Assembly: GCF_030463535.1 (NCBI RefSeq)
Contig: NC_132893.1
Span: 25,012,282 to 25,076,281, forward strand
DNA: 64,000 nucleotides
Source: Salminus brasiliensis
Taxonomy: Eukaryota; Chordata; Actinopteri; Characiformes; Bryconidae
Direction: 5' to 3'
Positions within the stretch are counted from its first letter, which is position 1. The number at the start of each line of letters is the position of its first letter. The notes under the pieces were generated by a model. That model was not told the DNA's origin and made no database searches. It worked only from the letters and a program-made list of their open reading frames with translations. Both the position numbers and the translations under genes were made by a program. Below, piece by piece: positions 1-12,667 of the stretch.

Positions 1-105
1 ACAAGTGTGTGTGCATTTGCTCATCTTTATCAGCAGTGGGTTTAACTTAAATTAGCTGAATGCATGCATTAGAAGAGGTGTCCACAAACATTTGGACATG
101 TGTAT
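1..105 (-). repeat. Fragment of a TACACTATATG-type MITE, cut by the window edge
   Basis: The stretch ending in gaggtgtccacaaacatttg followed by gacatgtgta matches one end of the MITE copies at 17960-18431 and 14261-14660. Only this end is inside the window. Strand is given relative to the copy at 17960. The family is non-coding. Confidence 0.7.
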
Positions 106-782
106 TTTTCTGTCTCTTAGATTATTGTACAAATATTATAAGATGATATTTCTGGATGTTTGTTTGTGATTAAACAATCAAACGGTCTGTAAATGTCAAA
201 TAATAATTTGTATAATCTTATATTATCTTGAACTATTTTGCAATATTATTACAATTTTCACAATAAGAAGTCTATATATTGTCTGTATTAAGATGCATTC
301 ACTTACCAATATATCATTTTCTGCGCTCCTTACACACACATACAGAAACACACGTTTCAGCCCTCTAACGTTTTGATGTTTTTGGGGGGTTGCCGTAGAT
401 GGGGCAGGCCCTGAGGGTGTTTGGAGGGAGGTGGGGATGTTGTGGGGTAAGGAGCTAGGTGCTAGTGCAAATACAACCGTGCCTAGGGGTCTTAGATTAT
501 CTCTTGGGGGTCCGTATGTGACTGTCCGCTACATGTGGAGATGAACCAGCAGTAATGAGGAGCTCTGGGACCCCAAAATGTCTGCGTGTGAGTGTGTGTT
601 TGTGTGCCAGTCTGTTGGATGAATGCAGGCGAAGGATGAGGCTGTTAGGTTGGGAACATGCTCTCAGTTGTTATTATGATTTATTATTATAATAAGCAAT
701 CAAATATGCGCTCATATATTAAACAAAGTAATATAACTGTTCATGTTTTGCTTTTATTAGCGGTGTTCCACTACTCTGTAAG
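106..782. other. Non-coding stretch, intron or upstream of the mtus gene
   Basis: No exon with a matching splice frame could be supported here. The segment 380-560 is relatively G-rich. An ORF starting at 658 runs into the MITE at 783 and looks accidental. Confidence 0.4.
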
Positions 783-1112
783 TACACTATATGCCCAAAT
801 GTTTGTGGACACCCCTTCTAATAAATGCATTCAGCTACTTTATGTTGCAGACATTGCGGACACAAATGTGTGAATAAATACACAGTTTGTCTAGTCCCTG
901 TACAGAAGTATTGCCAATAGAATAAGATTCTTTGGAGCAGATGAACGTGTTGTGGATGAGGTGGGGTGGTGATCAACATCCTGGCCTCAGCAATGCTCTT
1001 ATTAATGAATGTAATCAAATCATCACAGCTATTCTTTAGAATCTAGTATTTTATGGACTGTAGAGACAGTTACTCCAACAAAAGCAGGAGGAACTCTTTT
1101 TTTAACCCTTTT
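783..1112 (+). repeat. MITE copy, 3' truncated, TACACTATATG family
   Basis: It starts with the family terminus tacactatatgcccaaatg and runs through the same internal landmarks as the complete copy at 17960-18431, including the stretch about hatched 'actccaacaaaagcagg'. It lacks the distal terminus. TA at the outer end fits a Tc1/mariner-type target site. Confidence 0.75.
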
Positions 1113-3188
1113 GCAGATGTGTTTTCATTGTTCAAAAATAAATCAGATCAAATCAAATCGTGGTGAAATCTGAAATTTCATGATTTACTGAATTGTTTGT
1201 TCTTGAAGGAGTGACTGAAGTACACTGATTGGTTGTGAGATCAGAGGTCTTACACCTGTATTGTTCATAATCTCTGAAAATGAACAGCACATGACATTAA
1301 TCGATTCAGTGCCTTTAGTGGCCGCTGCCTGATGCAGTTGGCTTGCCTCAGGGACACACCGCAGATGAGCTCCACTCTGAGATCAGTGTAAGGAAAGCGG
1401 ACGGGGTGATGCAATGGACTGCAGCTGTGTTTGTGTCAGCATCACAGCATGCCATTCCAGCCAGGCTGAGGAGTGAAAGGACCATGCCACTGCCTCATTT
1501 AGTGCCTGACTGCACCTTATTGAAATCGATTTACAGACTGCTGAGCCAGCGGAGGGAGAGAGAGGCAGAGAGACAGACAGACAGAAAAACAGACACATTT
1601 AAAGATTTTTTTGGGATAGATTGGGATAAATTACAGAGATAAGGGCATCTACTTATTGTCATTACATCATAAAATGTGGGCCTTATTCTGCAAAAGGTTA
1701 CAATCTCTTCTCTGTGTTTAATTTCCCTGTTTAAAGTAGCATAATGTGAGAATTGGTATTTTTTTGCTACTCGGCTCCCCCTACAGGTGAGGAGTGTAAT
1801 TAACTTGTACACCACTGCTGTGAGTACAAAGTATGAGCTCCCCTTCGTGGTACACATGCATTTGTTGACAAGCTGAAGGGAAGTGATGTGAACGAAGCAT
1901 GTGTGCTGACATGATATAGTAATATTACAGGATTTTACACATGCAGCGATAAACAGCCGATCCACACATTTTTTGCACATTTTTGTGTGCAAGATTTCAA
2001 TGAGATTCGCAACGGCAGGCAGATTTTATATGTATGACTTCCAGATGAATAACTTTCGCTTACCAACCGTTGCGGGGAGTTGAACGTGGAGTAAACTTTG
2101 ACATGTGAGTTTGCGTCCCCAACCAATAGCGCTGCAGCTCTGTCTCTGTACTGTCTCTGCTCTGTCTGAGCCAACACTAAGGAAGTACTGATTGTTGCCA
2201 TTTTCAAAACAGGACATATTATATTTAATTTTTTTGCAATTTACAAAATACAACAAAAGCAAGTGGCAGCATGGTACAGTCAGTCGGTAAGTGTGAAGAA
2301 GTGTTATGCAGCTCCACCAAAGTTACATTGTGCAGTTGCAGCATTCTGGACCCAGAGATGCTATTCTCCCTATTACAAATCAGTGGAGCATCAACATTTT
2401 TTTAAAGCTGTTGTGTTAAAGTAACTTAATATTGATTTAAAAGTTTATTTAAATTGAAAAATGTATTCGACAGCATGAAGTCAAAACAGTACTTAACCCC
2501 TTAACACTCCAAGGCTTATTACACACAAAAATCTATTATTCAGTAATCACAGGAACTTCTGTACAAATGGGTGGGGCTATTTTTTGGTAATAGAAGTTTG
2601 TAATAATAATTTCAGCGTGCTGGCAGGTCTTTGGCTTTTTAAGGGGTTAAGAAAATCTTCTAAGAAATATGACACATATAAAGGTACTGTAAACCTTTAC
2701 TGAGAAAAGTACAATTCAGTACAATTTTTTAATTAAAATGACAATTCACACAACATTTAATCTGGGGTTCATATCCTGGAAATATTTTGTTATACAGTTA
2801 TTATAAGTCTTATATTATGGTTATATTGAGGTAAAGTTTATTGTTTATCAAGTAAAAGCCACAAATATATTTTAATTACAATAGTTTATTACTCTCACCA
2901 TTTGCTGTCGATCACCCAAGAGTGTTTCTTGTTTAGAACAGGAGACACTAGGCTAATGTTGCTGTCAAAGTACTAGTTCTAGACTATCACCAATCCCATC
3001 TCTGTAATAAAAATATATTTATTAAATAATTAAAAAAAATAGTGTGCACACATCAGATATCAAACTTGTTTTGGCTGATTGGCTGGATCTGGATTAGGTG
3101 ATAAATTATGTTCATTTGATTTTTCAACAAACAATTCCTTTATTTTAAATTCCAGTAAATAAATTTAATTCTTATTCATGCTTTCCAG
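1113..3188. other. Intron or upstream sequence without a supported gene
   Basis: Several short ORFs occur here (for example 1343-1642 and 1531-1992 on the other strand), but they overlap each other on opposite strands, include low-complexity GAGA-type sequence and have no recognisable domain. I see only AT-rich intronic sequence leading to the acceptor at 3188. Confidence 0.5.
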
Positions 3189-6100
3189 GCTCTCGCAAGG
3201 ACTTCCAGAAGACATCTGACAGTTCTCGTTCTGTGCTGTCCTCTCCAAAGCGGCTGGCTGTAGTGACACCCAAACCCCAGTCACCAGGTGAGAATCTTTT
3301 CAACATTAATAGTCAATTAACATCACCTCGTAACCTCCCCTCACACCATTTATCCTGTACTCAGCAACTGCCTTCACAGATTCAGAATTCATTTTAAATT
3401 TTCAGCCTTGGATAAACAGACAGATAGAAAGAGAAAGAGAGAGAGAGAGAGAGGCTGAGGAGCTTTATAGTCATTCCATCCACACAGTTTAGCCACACAG
3501 GGGTTCAAGTCAGCTGTCAAGTCGATCTAAAAAGGTCTCTGTATTCTACCCACAGTTTTTTTGTGTCTGAACCAACACCCTTCCCCCATTTCTAGACTGA
3601 CAAGGCAGTGTTAATTAACAATGCCTTTTACGAAATGTGAGTTACGTAACATTGTTTTAGCCTTTTAATAATGTAACTATTCTGCTTGTCTTAAAGAGAT
3701 AAATAATTAAACCACTCACTGTATAACACTGTATAACTTCTGACATCCCAAAGTAAGCTGTGTTCATCCACCTGTGTTCATATACCTCTCTCTCCCTCCC
3801 TCTCAGAGGGGCCTTTCGTCTAAGAGCAAATATAAGCTCCTGTCACAACATTGTCACTACTGAGCTGTGCGAAAACCAGCCCTTCCATTAGACCTGCATT
3901 ATTACCACAGACAGTCTAAACCCTCCCTTTCCTCTGTTGTCATAGAGATGACTCCATGACTGCACTCAGAGGATATACGGTTATACACTTAGATGTACTG
4001 CATATATGTGTGAGCACACACATGCACACATCTGTAGGTGCACTGGAGATGAAATGCATGAGCTCCTGGCAGCCCTTGGCTTTAAGTCACTGTGATTTAT
4101 TCTCCTTGCTGTAATCTGTGTTAGTTTAATATAGAAGCATGTTTATCGATCAGTGTGACACTAATGGATTTATGAAATTGGCAGTCATTGCTGGTTATAG
4201 CTGTTAAGCGGATGAAGGCTGGTGTTGAGACATAGCTGTACAGTGAGCAGTGACTGGCCACTGGCCAGCAAGCAACCACACAAGTGTGGGTTAGAATGTT
4301 AAGACCTGTACAGTTCTGTGGACTTTCACAGCCAACCGACCTGTCAATGCTTAGCCCAGGGGCACTGCCAAGGATTTTTGGCTCCATGAAGAGATATTAC
4401 ACTGGGCCCCACTACTCTAACAAGTCTGCCAAAAGACTCAATTAATACATGTTTAAGGCCCCCCCCCCCCCCCCCCAATCTGGTATCCATGGGAGATAAG
4501 CCCTTGTGTTGTAGTTACAGGCCATAATCTTTAGCAATGTAAGTTCTTTAAATTGTTCTCCAAACATACATTTAAATCCTACCATTTTCAGATGCAGGCT
4601 GTTGGTGTGTGCACCCGATACTGCTCAAGGGCCTGTACAATTTAATCACATTAAGGCTGATCTGTACTTTTGTATTGATGCAAAGAAGGGAATCATGGGT
4701 AAACATAGCTTTCAGACGCCTTAATGTGTGCACCTGCAAAAATCTATGCATTACGAGAAGCCATGGAAATGTGTGTTGATAGCTTCAAGGACAGAGGGAC
4801 CACACAGTACAGAAAATGTTCACAGTATATGCAATTGTGAGGCCAGTCCCCCATGTATGTGGATATTTTTACAAATGTTTGTTCTGTCTCCGGCAGCATT
4901 TTTGCAAATCTTTCTGTCCACTTGTGAACGAATGCAAATACGATCCATAAACGCTTATTTGAGAATGCCAGACCAGCAGGGGGTGCTAACGCCTCACAAA
5001 GTTTTATGTCAAGTTCAGAAAAGAAGCAGTGTAATACCCAAAACAGACCTAAATACAGTGCAAAGGTGAAGCACATTTTCTTACAACAAAAGTTTTGTTT
5101 GAAACTGTTGTTCAAACCATGGGTTTCTGTAACTCAATGTCACACACACAGATTGAAAACCCCAGGGAACTGTGAAAAAAATCTACCACAGCAAGAAGCA
5201 GTGCTGCTTCTTCTGAATCACTGAACCATTGATAAATCAGCATTTACTGAGGCAGGTATTTGCCCAGTGCTGACTACCTGCTCAAAACCGTAAGACCCAA
5301 CACTATACGAGGGCACAGTTCCATGAGGCGCTCTCAGTGACGTATGCCGTGGCATTTAGGATCAGTTGGGTGCTGACATGCATGTTTACTTGTCGCTATA
5401 GGGGTGTACATATTCTCTGTTGGAACATGACCTGGCTGCCTTTTGCTGTGACACACAGAAGGGTAACTTCAACATCTGCCATGTCCCTGGCTGCTTCACT
5501 AATGAGCCTTTTCTCCAGAACAATCTCTAAGTGGCCTATTTGCTGCTCATCTTTTACAAACAAATTTGCAAGCGTGCCTAATTCTGAGTACCTTGAGTTA
5601 ACATGCCCCATTATGAATGATTAGCTGCTGTTGTGTGCCATTAGCATGCACAGATATGTCTGGCCTCCAAGGTTCATTTTTGCAGTGATTGAAGCAATGG
5701 ATCATCCTGTCATCTAATCCCACTCAGTGAAGATAATGTGTTAATCTGAACTCATCAGGTGCTCTGAGACAAACTCACTTTTTAATAGTCTTGTACATTA
5801 TGGTTAGAATGTATCTAGAATGTTGGTGTGGGTTTATGTACCTAGGGCGTTGTATTTTTTTGTTTCAGAGCCATTTTCCTCTGCTTGTTCAGCGTCTAGA
5901 ATTGAACAAGCTATTTTTCTGTGCCTTTTATAAATGTAAATAAGCTCTGTTCCTATAGAAAGTTCTCCCTTTATTTAGCTTTGTAAAAAGTGAAAAAAAC
6001 AATCAAAGCTAAAATGTGCAGTAACAACACACCTCATTACATCAGTGTGAATGGACTGGCTAAACCACTGCATGCTGAATGGACGGCCTTGTGTCAAATG

Positions 6101-9100
6101 TGTTGATTGTTGTAATGTCACGATGGATTCAAAACAAGCTGTTTTTGAAACTTTAACAACAGCACACTAAAATGTTAACATGAATTAAAATGACTCAACC
6201 ATTTAAGACATATTAACAATGGGCTTCTCTTACTCTGCAGTCCTACAGAGGCAGAGGGCAGCGGCAGCTGCGGCAGCACGTGTCCCCAGGGGACCAGGCG
6301 TGCCCATTTTGGCACGCAGCGAATCCCCAGGCTTGGAGAAGAGGAAAGAAGAGGCACAGAGGAAGGAGAAGGAGCGAGAAGAGCAGGAGAGGAGAGAGGA
6401 GGAGGTGCTGAGGCTACAGGCTTACTGTGAGGAACAGGCCGGGCAGCTGGAGGCTCTCCGGGCTGAACTGAGGAGGAGTACACTGGGCCTGGACGCCTTC
6501 GCCATCTGCACCCAGCACTTCTGCCTGAAGGTACTCAATAGACAGTCAGAATGTGCTTCTCTCAACCAGCTATACTAGAGCACCAGCTATTTAACATATC
6601 CTTGGCATAACACATACCTTACCAGCTATTCATATCATGAATCCATATCCATGTTCTGAATAAAAATACATAATAAAACCAAAACTATAACTAGATTCTT
6701 CACGATAGGGGTTACATGTGCCTTTATATGCAGTGTCCTTGAGAGTCTTACATTTACATTTATGGCATTTAGCAGATGCTCTTATCCAGAGCAACTTACA
6801 AGGTTACTTGTATTACAGAGGGGGGCCAACCTAGTGTTAGGAGTCTTGCCCAAGGACTCCTATTTGTGTAGCGCAGCATAGTCACCCAGACCAGGAATCA
6901 AACCCCAGTTTCCCACGTGGTGTACTAGCTCACTGGCAGGTAGTGGTTTTATCTGTTGCACCACACCAACCACCAAATGTCTTGAAGCTGAACCTTTCAC
7001 ATAGCAGTAAATTCTGCTCTCTCTAAGTCTTAAGGCACCTAAATCTTAAGTCTAGTCTGAATAAGTCCCTCCCCCTGAACTAACTCATACCTCAACTTAC
7101 ACCAGTGGCCACTTGCAGCACACTGGGAGGAGATGACAGTGAAAAGTCGACTTTTGGAAAGCCCTTGTCCTCGGCTTGCCGCAGTTCGCTATTTAGCAAG
7201 GATCACCTGATAAACTTCACTTTAGCTAATAAAAGTAATTTTTACTGCCCTTAAGGTGTTGAGGCTCACCCCTGAGGGAAACGTTTAGGCCAAGTGGATG
7301 AGGGCTTACCAGAGGGGGAGGGATTAGGTGGAGTGGTCATCGTCTAACATCCTGACCTCACTAACGCTTTTGACACTAAATGTAATCAAATCCTCACAGC
7401 AATACTCCAAAATCTAGTTGAAAAGTTTCCCTGGACATTAGAGATACATAGCGAATAACTAAATAGCGAACTGCGGCAAGCCGAGGACAAGGGCTTTCCA
7501 AAAGTCAACTTTTCACTGTCATCTCCTCCCAGTGTGCTGCAAGTGGCCACTGGTGTAAGTTGAGGTATGAGTTAGTTCCATAGTTTCAGGTGGGAAGTCA
7601 AAGTTGCCAAGGGCAAAATAGAAACAGGCATCCAGGATTTCTTATTATGTTCAGCCTAATTATTCTCTTTTTAATTTATTTATTTAAGTAATTTTATTTG
7701 ATAAAAAAAGCCTAAACAATATTTAAGACGTAATACAGATAACTTTACGTTTTGCTTGAAATTAGTAAAAAAAAAACTGCCACTGGAAAAAGGCACTCGA
7801 TACAGCAACAAATGTCAAGAAATAATTTAAACAACCCTATTCCTACCACAATCTAGAGGTATATGTGGTTGGTGTGGCGCAACAGATAACACCACTACCT
7901 GCCAGTGAGCTAACACACCATGTGGGAGATGGGGGTTCAATTCCCGGTCTGGGTGGCTATGCTGCGCTACACCAATAAGAGTCCTTGGGCAAGACTCCTA
8001 ACACTACGTTGGCCCACCTTTGTAATACGAGAACCTTGTAAGTCGCTCTGGATAAGAGCGTCAGCTAAATACCATAAATGTAAATGTATAAGATATGTGA
8101 ACTAGATTTAACATGAGTTTACTTACTAGGATTTAATGATTAGGTCTGAGTAAGTAGGGCTGGTTGATACATTGGTAGAGGCATGGGGGCAGGGATGGGG
8201 GCTGTTGGGCCTGGCACCAGGCAGGGGCATCTGATTTATTTATGAACAGCATATTAAAGGCTTGCCTGCATTGATTAAATGACAGCCAAATGAGAAGTGA
8301 AATGTAAACACTCTGAATTTCCTGAAGGTTTTGTAGAAGATATTGTAGGTATCAGTAAATAATGTTGCGAGAACAAAAGTAGCCTATTTCACTTTGAATT
8401 AAGCCCACAGGATCATTTCCAGCATTTATGACACACATCTCTTTTTGTAAAACATTGGACAGCATCGTCTGTTGCCTTTCTTTGTGTTTAGGAAAGTCGC
8501 CGTTTCTGTTTTTTTCTTTAGTAAGCTAAGACATCACGCTCCATTGGCACTCCTTACAATTCAGCAAGTACCCTATATGGGTAAAAGTATTGGGACACCT
8601 GCTCTTTCATTGTTTTTTTCCAAAGTCAAGAGAATTAAAAAAGAGTGTATCCTGTTTTTGTTATCTCTAATGTCCAGGGAAACTTTTCAACTAGATTTTG
8701 GAGTATTGCTGTGAGGATTTGATTACATTTAGTGTCAAAAGCGTTAGTGAGGTCAGGATGTTAGACGATGACCACTCCATCTAATCCCCAACTCCCCAAG
8801 TAATCCTGAAAGTTTGTCAGGTGTCCCTTGTGATAGTGTCTCTTACAATGCATTAAGCCAGTTGAGCTTCACTCCTTCAGAAGGCTGCCGTCGCCGGTCC
8901 ACAATGTGTTTAATTCCGAAGAAAGGGGAAGGAGAGGTGAGTGAGAAATTACAAGTATGGTGTGAGGGTGTGAGATTAGAGCCAGTTGCGGGAGTCTCAC
9001 AGCCAATGCAAGAGCGGCCTGCTAAAATGATCCATAATCTATGCACAGATGATGCTGATTGTAGCTGTTTAGAGCAGCTCCAACACCTTTAGGCTGCTTT

Positions 9101-12100
9101 GTCAGCAGCCAGAAAAACAGTGACTATGCATTAGAAGCCACTTGATTTGCTTTAAAAACAGCAGTGTTACCATCTCCTCATGAGAGCTGGAACAGAACAC
9201 CAAGGCTAATGATTTTAATACACTGAAAAAAAGAAAGATAGGCTGCATATTTTTGAAGGCCGTCACAATATATCTGTATGCTGACTGTTCATGCAAGAAT
9301 GTCATTGCAAATGAAAAATATCTGGGTTCATGCATTTTATTCTTTTTTTGTATTTCAAGGAACAGCTATGATATTTGAGAAAAGGTCAGGTTTCCCTGGG
9401 CATTTGTTTTGGGCCGAATTTTTACTACTGAAACTGCACATGGGTAGATGCCTACACCTGCATTTAGAGCCACATTGCACTCTAGTGGTGACAAGAGCAA
9501 GTGTAGTTTAAAAGATTTATTCCATCTATAGCAATAAACCGTTCCGTTGATTAAATGTAAATGAGTGAACAGTCATTCTCCTCAGGTTCTAAATAGACCA
9601 ACATATACAGCCTAAAAATCTGTATCTATAATGGTACAGACACTCCTGCTGGGGTGGTAGATCTTCTTGTTGCACTGATTTCAAAAACTGATTTCAGGCT
9701 TTTTATTACATTTCTGATTAAATTAAAACAAATCATGGATAAATGGGTACTATTGGGCACTGTCCCCAATTTTGACAGTGTAGCAGACATGTCTGCTGAA
9801 ACATAAACGGTATCAAATTCGTAAGAAGCTTCACTTAATGAACATTCTTCACATTCACACATTTTCATGACAAACATGGTTCTTTATAGAGCCAAGGTGG
9901 TTCAAATGGAATCCCTTAAAGATCCATTTGAAACACCTTTATTTTGTAAAGTGTAGATTTCAGAAAATCCCTACAATTATGATCTTGTTCTTTAAATTCT
10001 TCTATTTTGTACATCACAGATGTTTGTTGTACACTTATTCTCTGATCTCTGTCCCAGAAACCAGTCAATGGAATCTTAATTTGTGAGTTTTATTTGAGTC
10101 TATAGAGTTTTAATCCATTAGTTGAGTATGAGTTTTAGATGGAAATAAGTCGTTAAGAGCCATAGATCTTTTTACAATTAGAGATATTTAATTCTAAGAA
10201 CATGCCTGAGACTGGCGGGGGTTGAGTGATTGTGTATTCAAAGAGTCTCATCACTATATATGTCTGTCTTTCTTTAGGGTTGTGCTGCTGCCAGTGGTCT
10301 TGGCAATATTGCATGCAATGAAGAGTGGGAGAAAGGTCCCCCACTAACAAAAAATCCAATAACTTAAAGGCCTTTAGCTGCTGCAAAAAGAGTATGCAGG
10401 CAGTGATTTCTGTAAAATGGGGTGTTACTAAGTCTCAAAGTTTTGCACAGGCCCCTTTGGTGTTGTCCTCTTTAGGCATGCATATGCAAAGATGACGTCT
10501 AGAGACAAAGACTAATCTGTTGGCGGCTGTGTAGTTTATCTGGAAAACCCTGTTTGCCCTGTTGCTGCAGATGCATTCGAATGCATCTTATTCAAATCCA
10601 GTAAAATGTGCTTTATTCTTACTTATTCTTGCTTTATTCTTACAGCATGAGTTTGTGGGACAGTTGTAAAACCTTAGGCCTCCCCTGTCTATTAGTATAG
10701 AGTTGAAAGCATTTGAAACAATGCAATTTTTACTCGAAAGGAGTGCCTCGGCCACTTTCTCGCCACCTTATCTACCAATCAGTTTCTACTTTTCTCTCTC
10801 AATCTCTCGTCTACACCTCATTTAGCCACTCAGTAATAGAGACACATAGTGGTGAACACAGCTGGTATAGGTGCAGAATGGGACAGTGCAGCTCATGTTG
10901 TCATTGCACACGCTGTGAGGACATTTCCACGGTAAAAATCAACTGAACGCTGGGGTGGGATGATATTCTGTATGAGGCGTTGAACGCTCTGTTTGTATGT
11001 GTGTGTTTCAGAGTGAAAATGCTGAGCACAAAGAGAAAGACTTGTCTCTGGAGCTCAGCCGGATTCGAGAGGAAGTGGGTGAGTTCTGTTTGTGTCTATT
11101 TTCTATAGAAAATTGCTGTGATGGTATTTGGAACCAGGTGAGCCAATGTTTACAATGGTCAGTTAATTTAGTATCAACATAATAGGTGAACCTACACGTG
11201 TATTTGAGTGTTTATATGTATGGCTGATAATGCTAACTGGCTTTTAAAGACATTAAATGTTTAAAGGACAGCTGGTTTCTATCATCACCACATTAAACAA
11301 ATTTGATAATGGTTGAATTATGAATAATGCAGAAATTTTGGGGAAAAAATGTTCAGTGATTACAATATACAGTTGTGATTGGAAAAGGCATAAATGTCAT
11401 TGGGCTTTCAGTGATTTCTTTGAACTATCCCAGACAACATGTTCATGTGGGGCACACATGAGTGGAACGTGGGCTAGGTGGGTTCCAGGTGGACATGGGC
11501 TCTGAGTGGGTTTGTACACACTTTGTTAGTGGGACGCAGTTGGGCTTCCCAAATGTGCTCCATTGGCACAGCCCACCAAAATCTCATATGGGATCTAGTC
11601 TAGGCTCTATGTGCAGTGCACAACCCAGATGTACAAGCCATGTGTCATGTTTAACTCCTCCTGGTCCCATCACTGACCCTGGTTGGCATCCATATGTGGG
11701 GCCAACGTGGAACACAAGGACAAAACGTTCTGATTTCCAGTTTGCCTACCCATACAGCCCCCACATGGACATGTTAGCAGGGATTTGATGAATGAATCTG
11801 TAAATTCAATAAAGATACATTTATCTTTACAATTTGGTTCACACATTTGAATGCTGGGGGTCTTAAATCAACACAGGCACAGCATTTTACATTGAAACAT
11901 TTTTTTGGTAAGCATTAACAAGCTTCTGGCAGAATTATGGTTGGATATTTTACCACTTTTCTTGGCATTCAGTTAAATCTGATGGTTTCCTGCCACAGAC
12001 TTTTAGGCTCAGTCCAATTATCCAAAAGTTTAACGTGATTGATGTATGAAACGAGCAGGTATAAATAGGGTCTGTGTTTTCCATTTCTGGGTGGGAGCTT

Positions 12101-12593
12101 TTACTAAATGCCCTAAATAGACAATGAATGAGTTCTGACTTTCTGCTGTCTGCACCCCCTGGTGGTCAGACTGCACAGCTGCACGCTGGAAACAACTGCA
12201 GCAGGAGAAGGCTGAGCTGGAGCAGAGGTTTGAAAAGAAGCTGAAGGAGCTTCAGAAGCAACAGGAGTATGAACTCGCAGCTCTGGAGGAAGAGCTCAAG
12301 ACCCGCCATGCCTTCGACACAGACCACCTGAGAGCCGAGCACCAGTCACAGGTGGAAGAACTGCGAACCCAGCAACAGGAACAGGTGTGTGTGTGTTGGT
12401 GCATATCTGTGATGTGCATGCATACCATGTTCTGAAAAGTACTTACCCCTTCCTGATTTTCTCTATTATTGTTTGTTGCAGTGGATGATTTTAGAACTGT
12501 AAATAAAATGTAATGTTCAAGAAAGAAACTCTTATACTAAACACAAACACTAATATATATATATTTATATATATTTATATATATATATATATT

Positions 12594-12667
<74 letters not shown>

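Noticed and set aside
5337-5624. 95-codon ORF with an overlapping minus-strand ORF
   Set aside because: Overlaps on opposite strands, lies within an mtus intron and has no domain that I recognise.
7865-8096. Possible tRNA gene (box A/B-like motifs)
   Set aside because: The motifs are the head of a SINE with its own tail; no foldable complete tRNA and no anticodon stem could be drawn.
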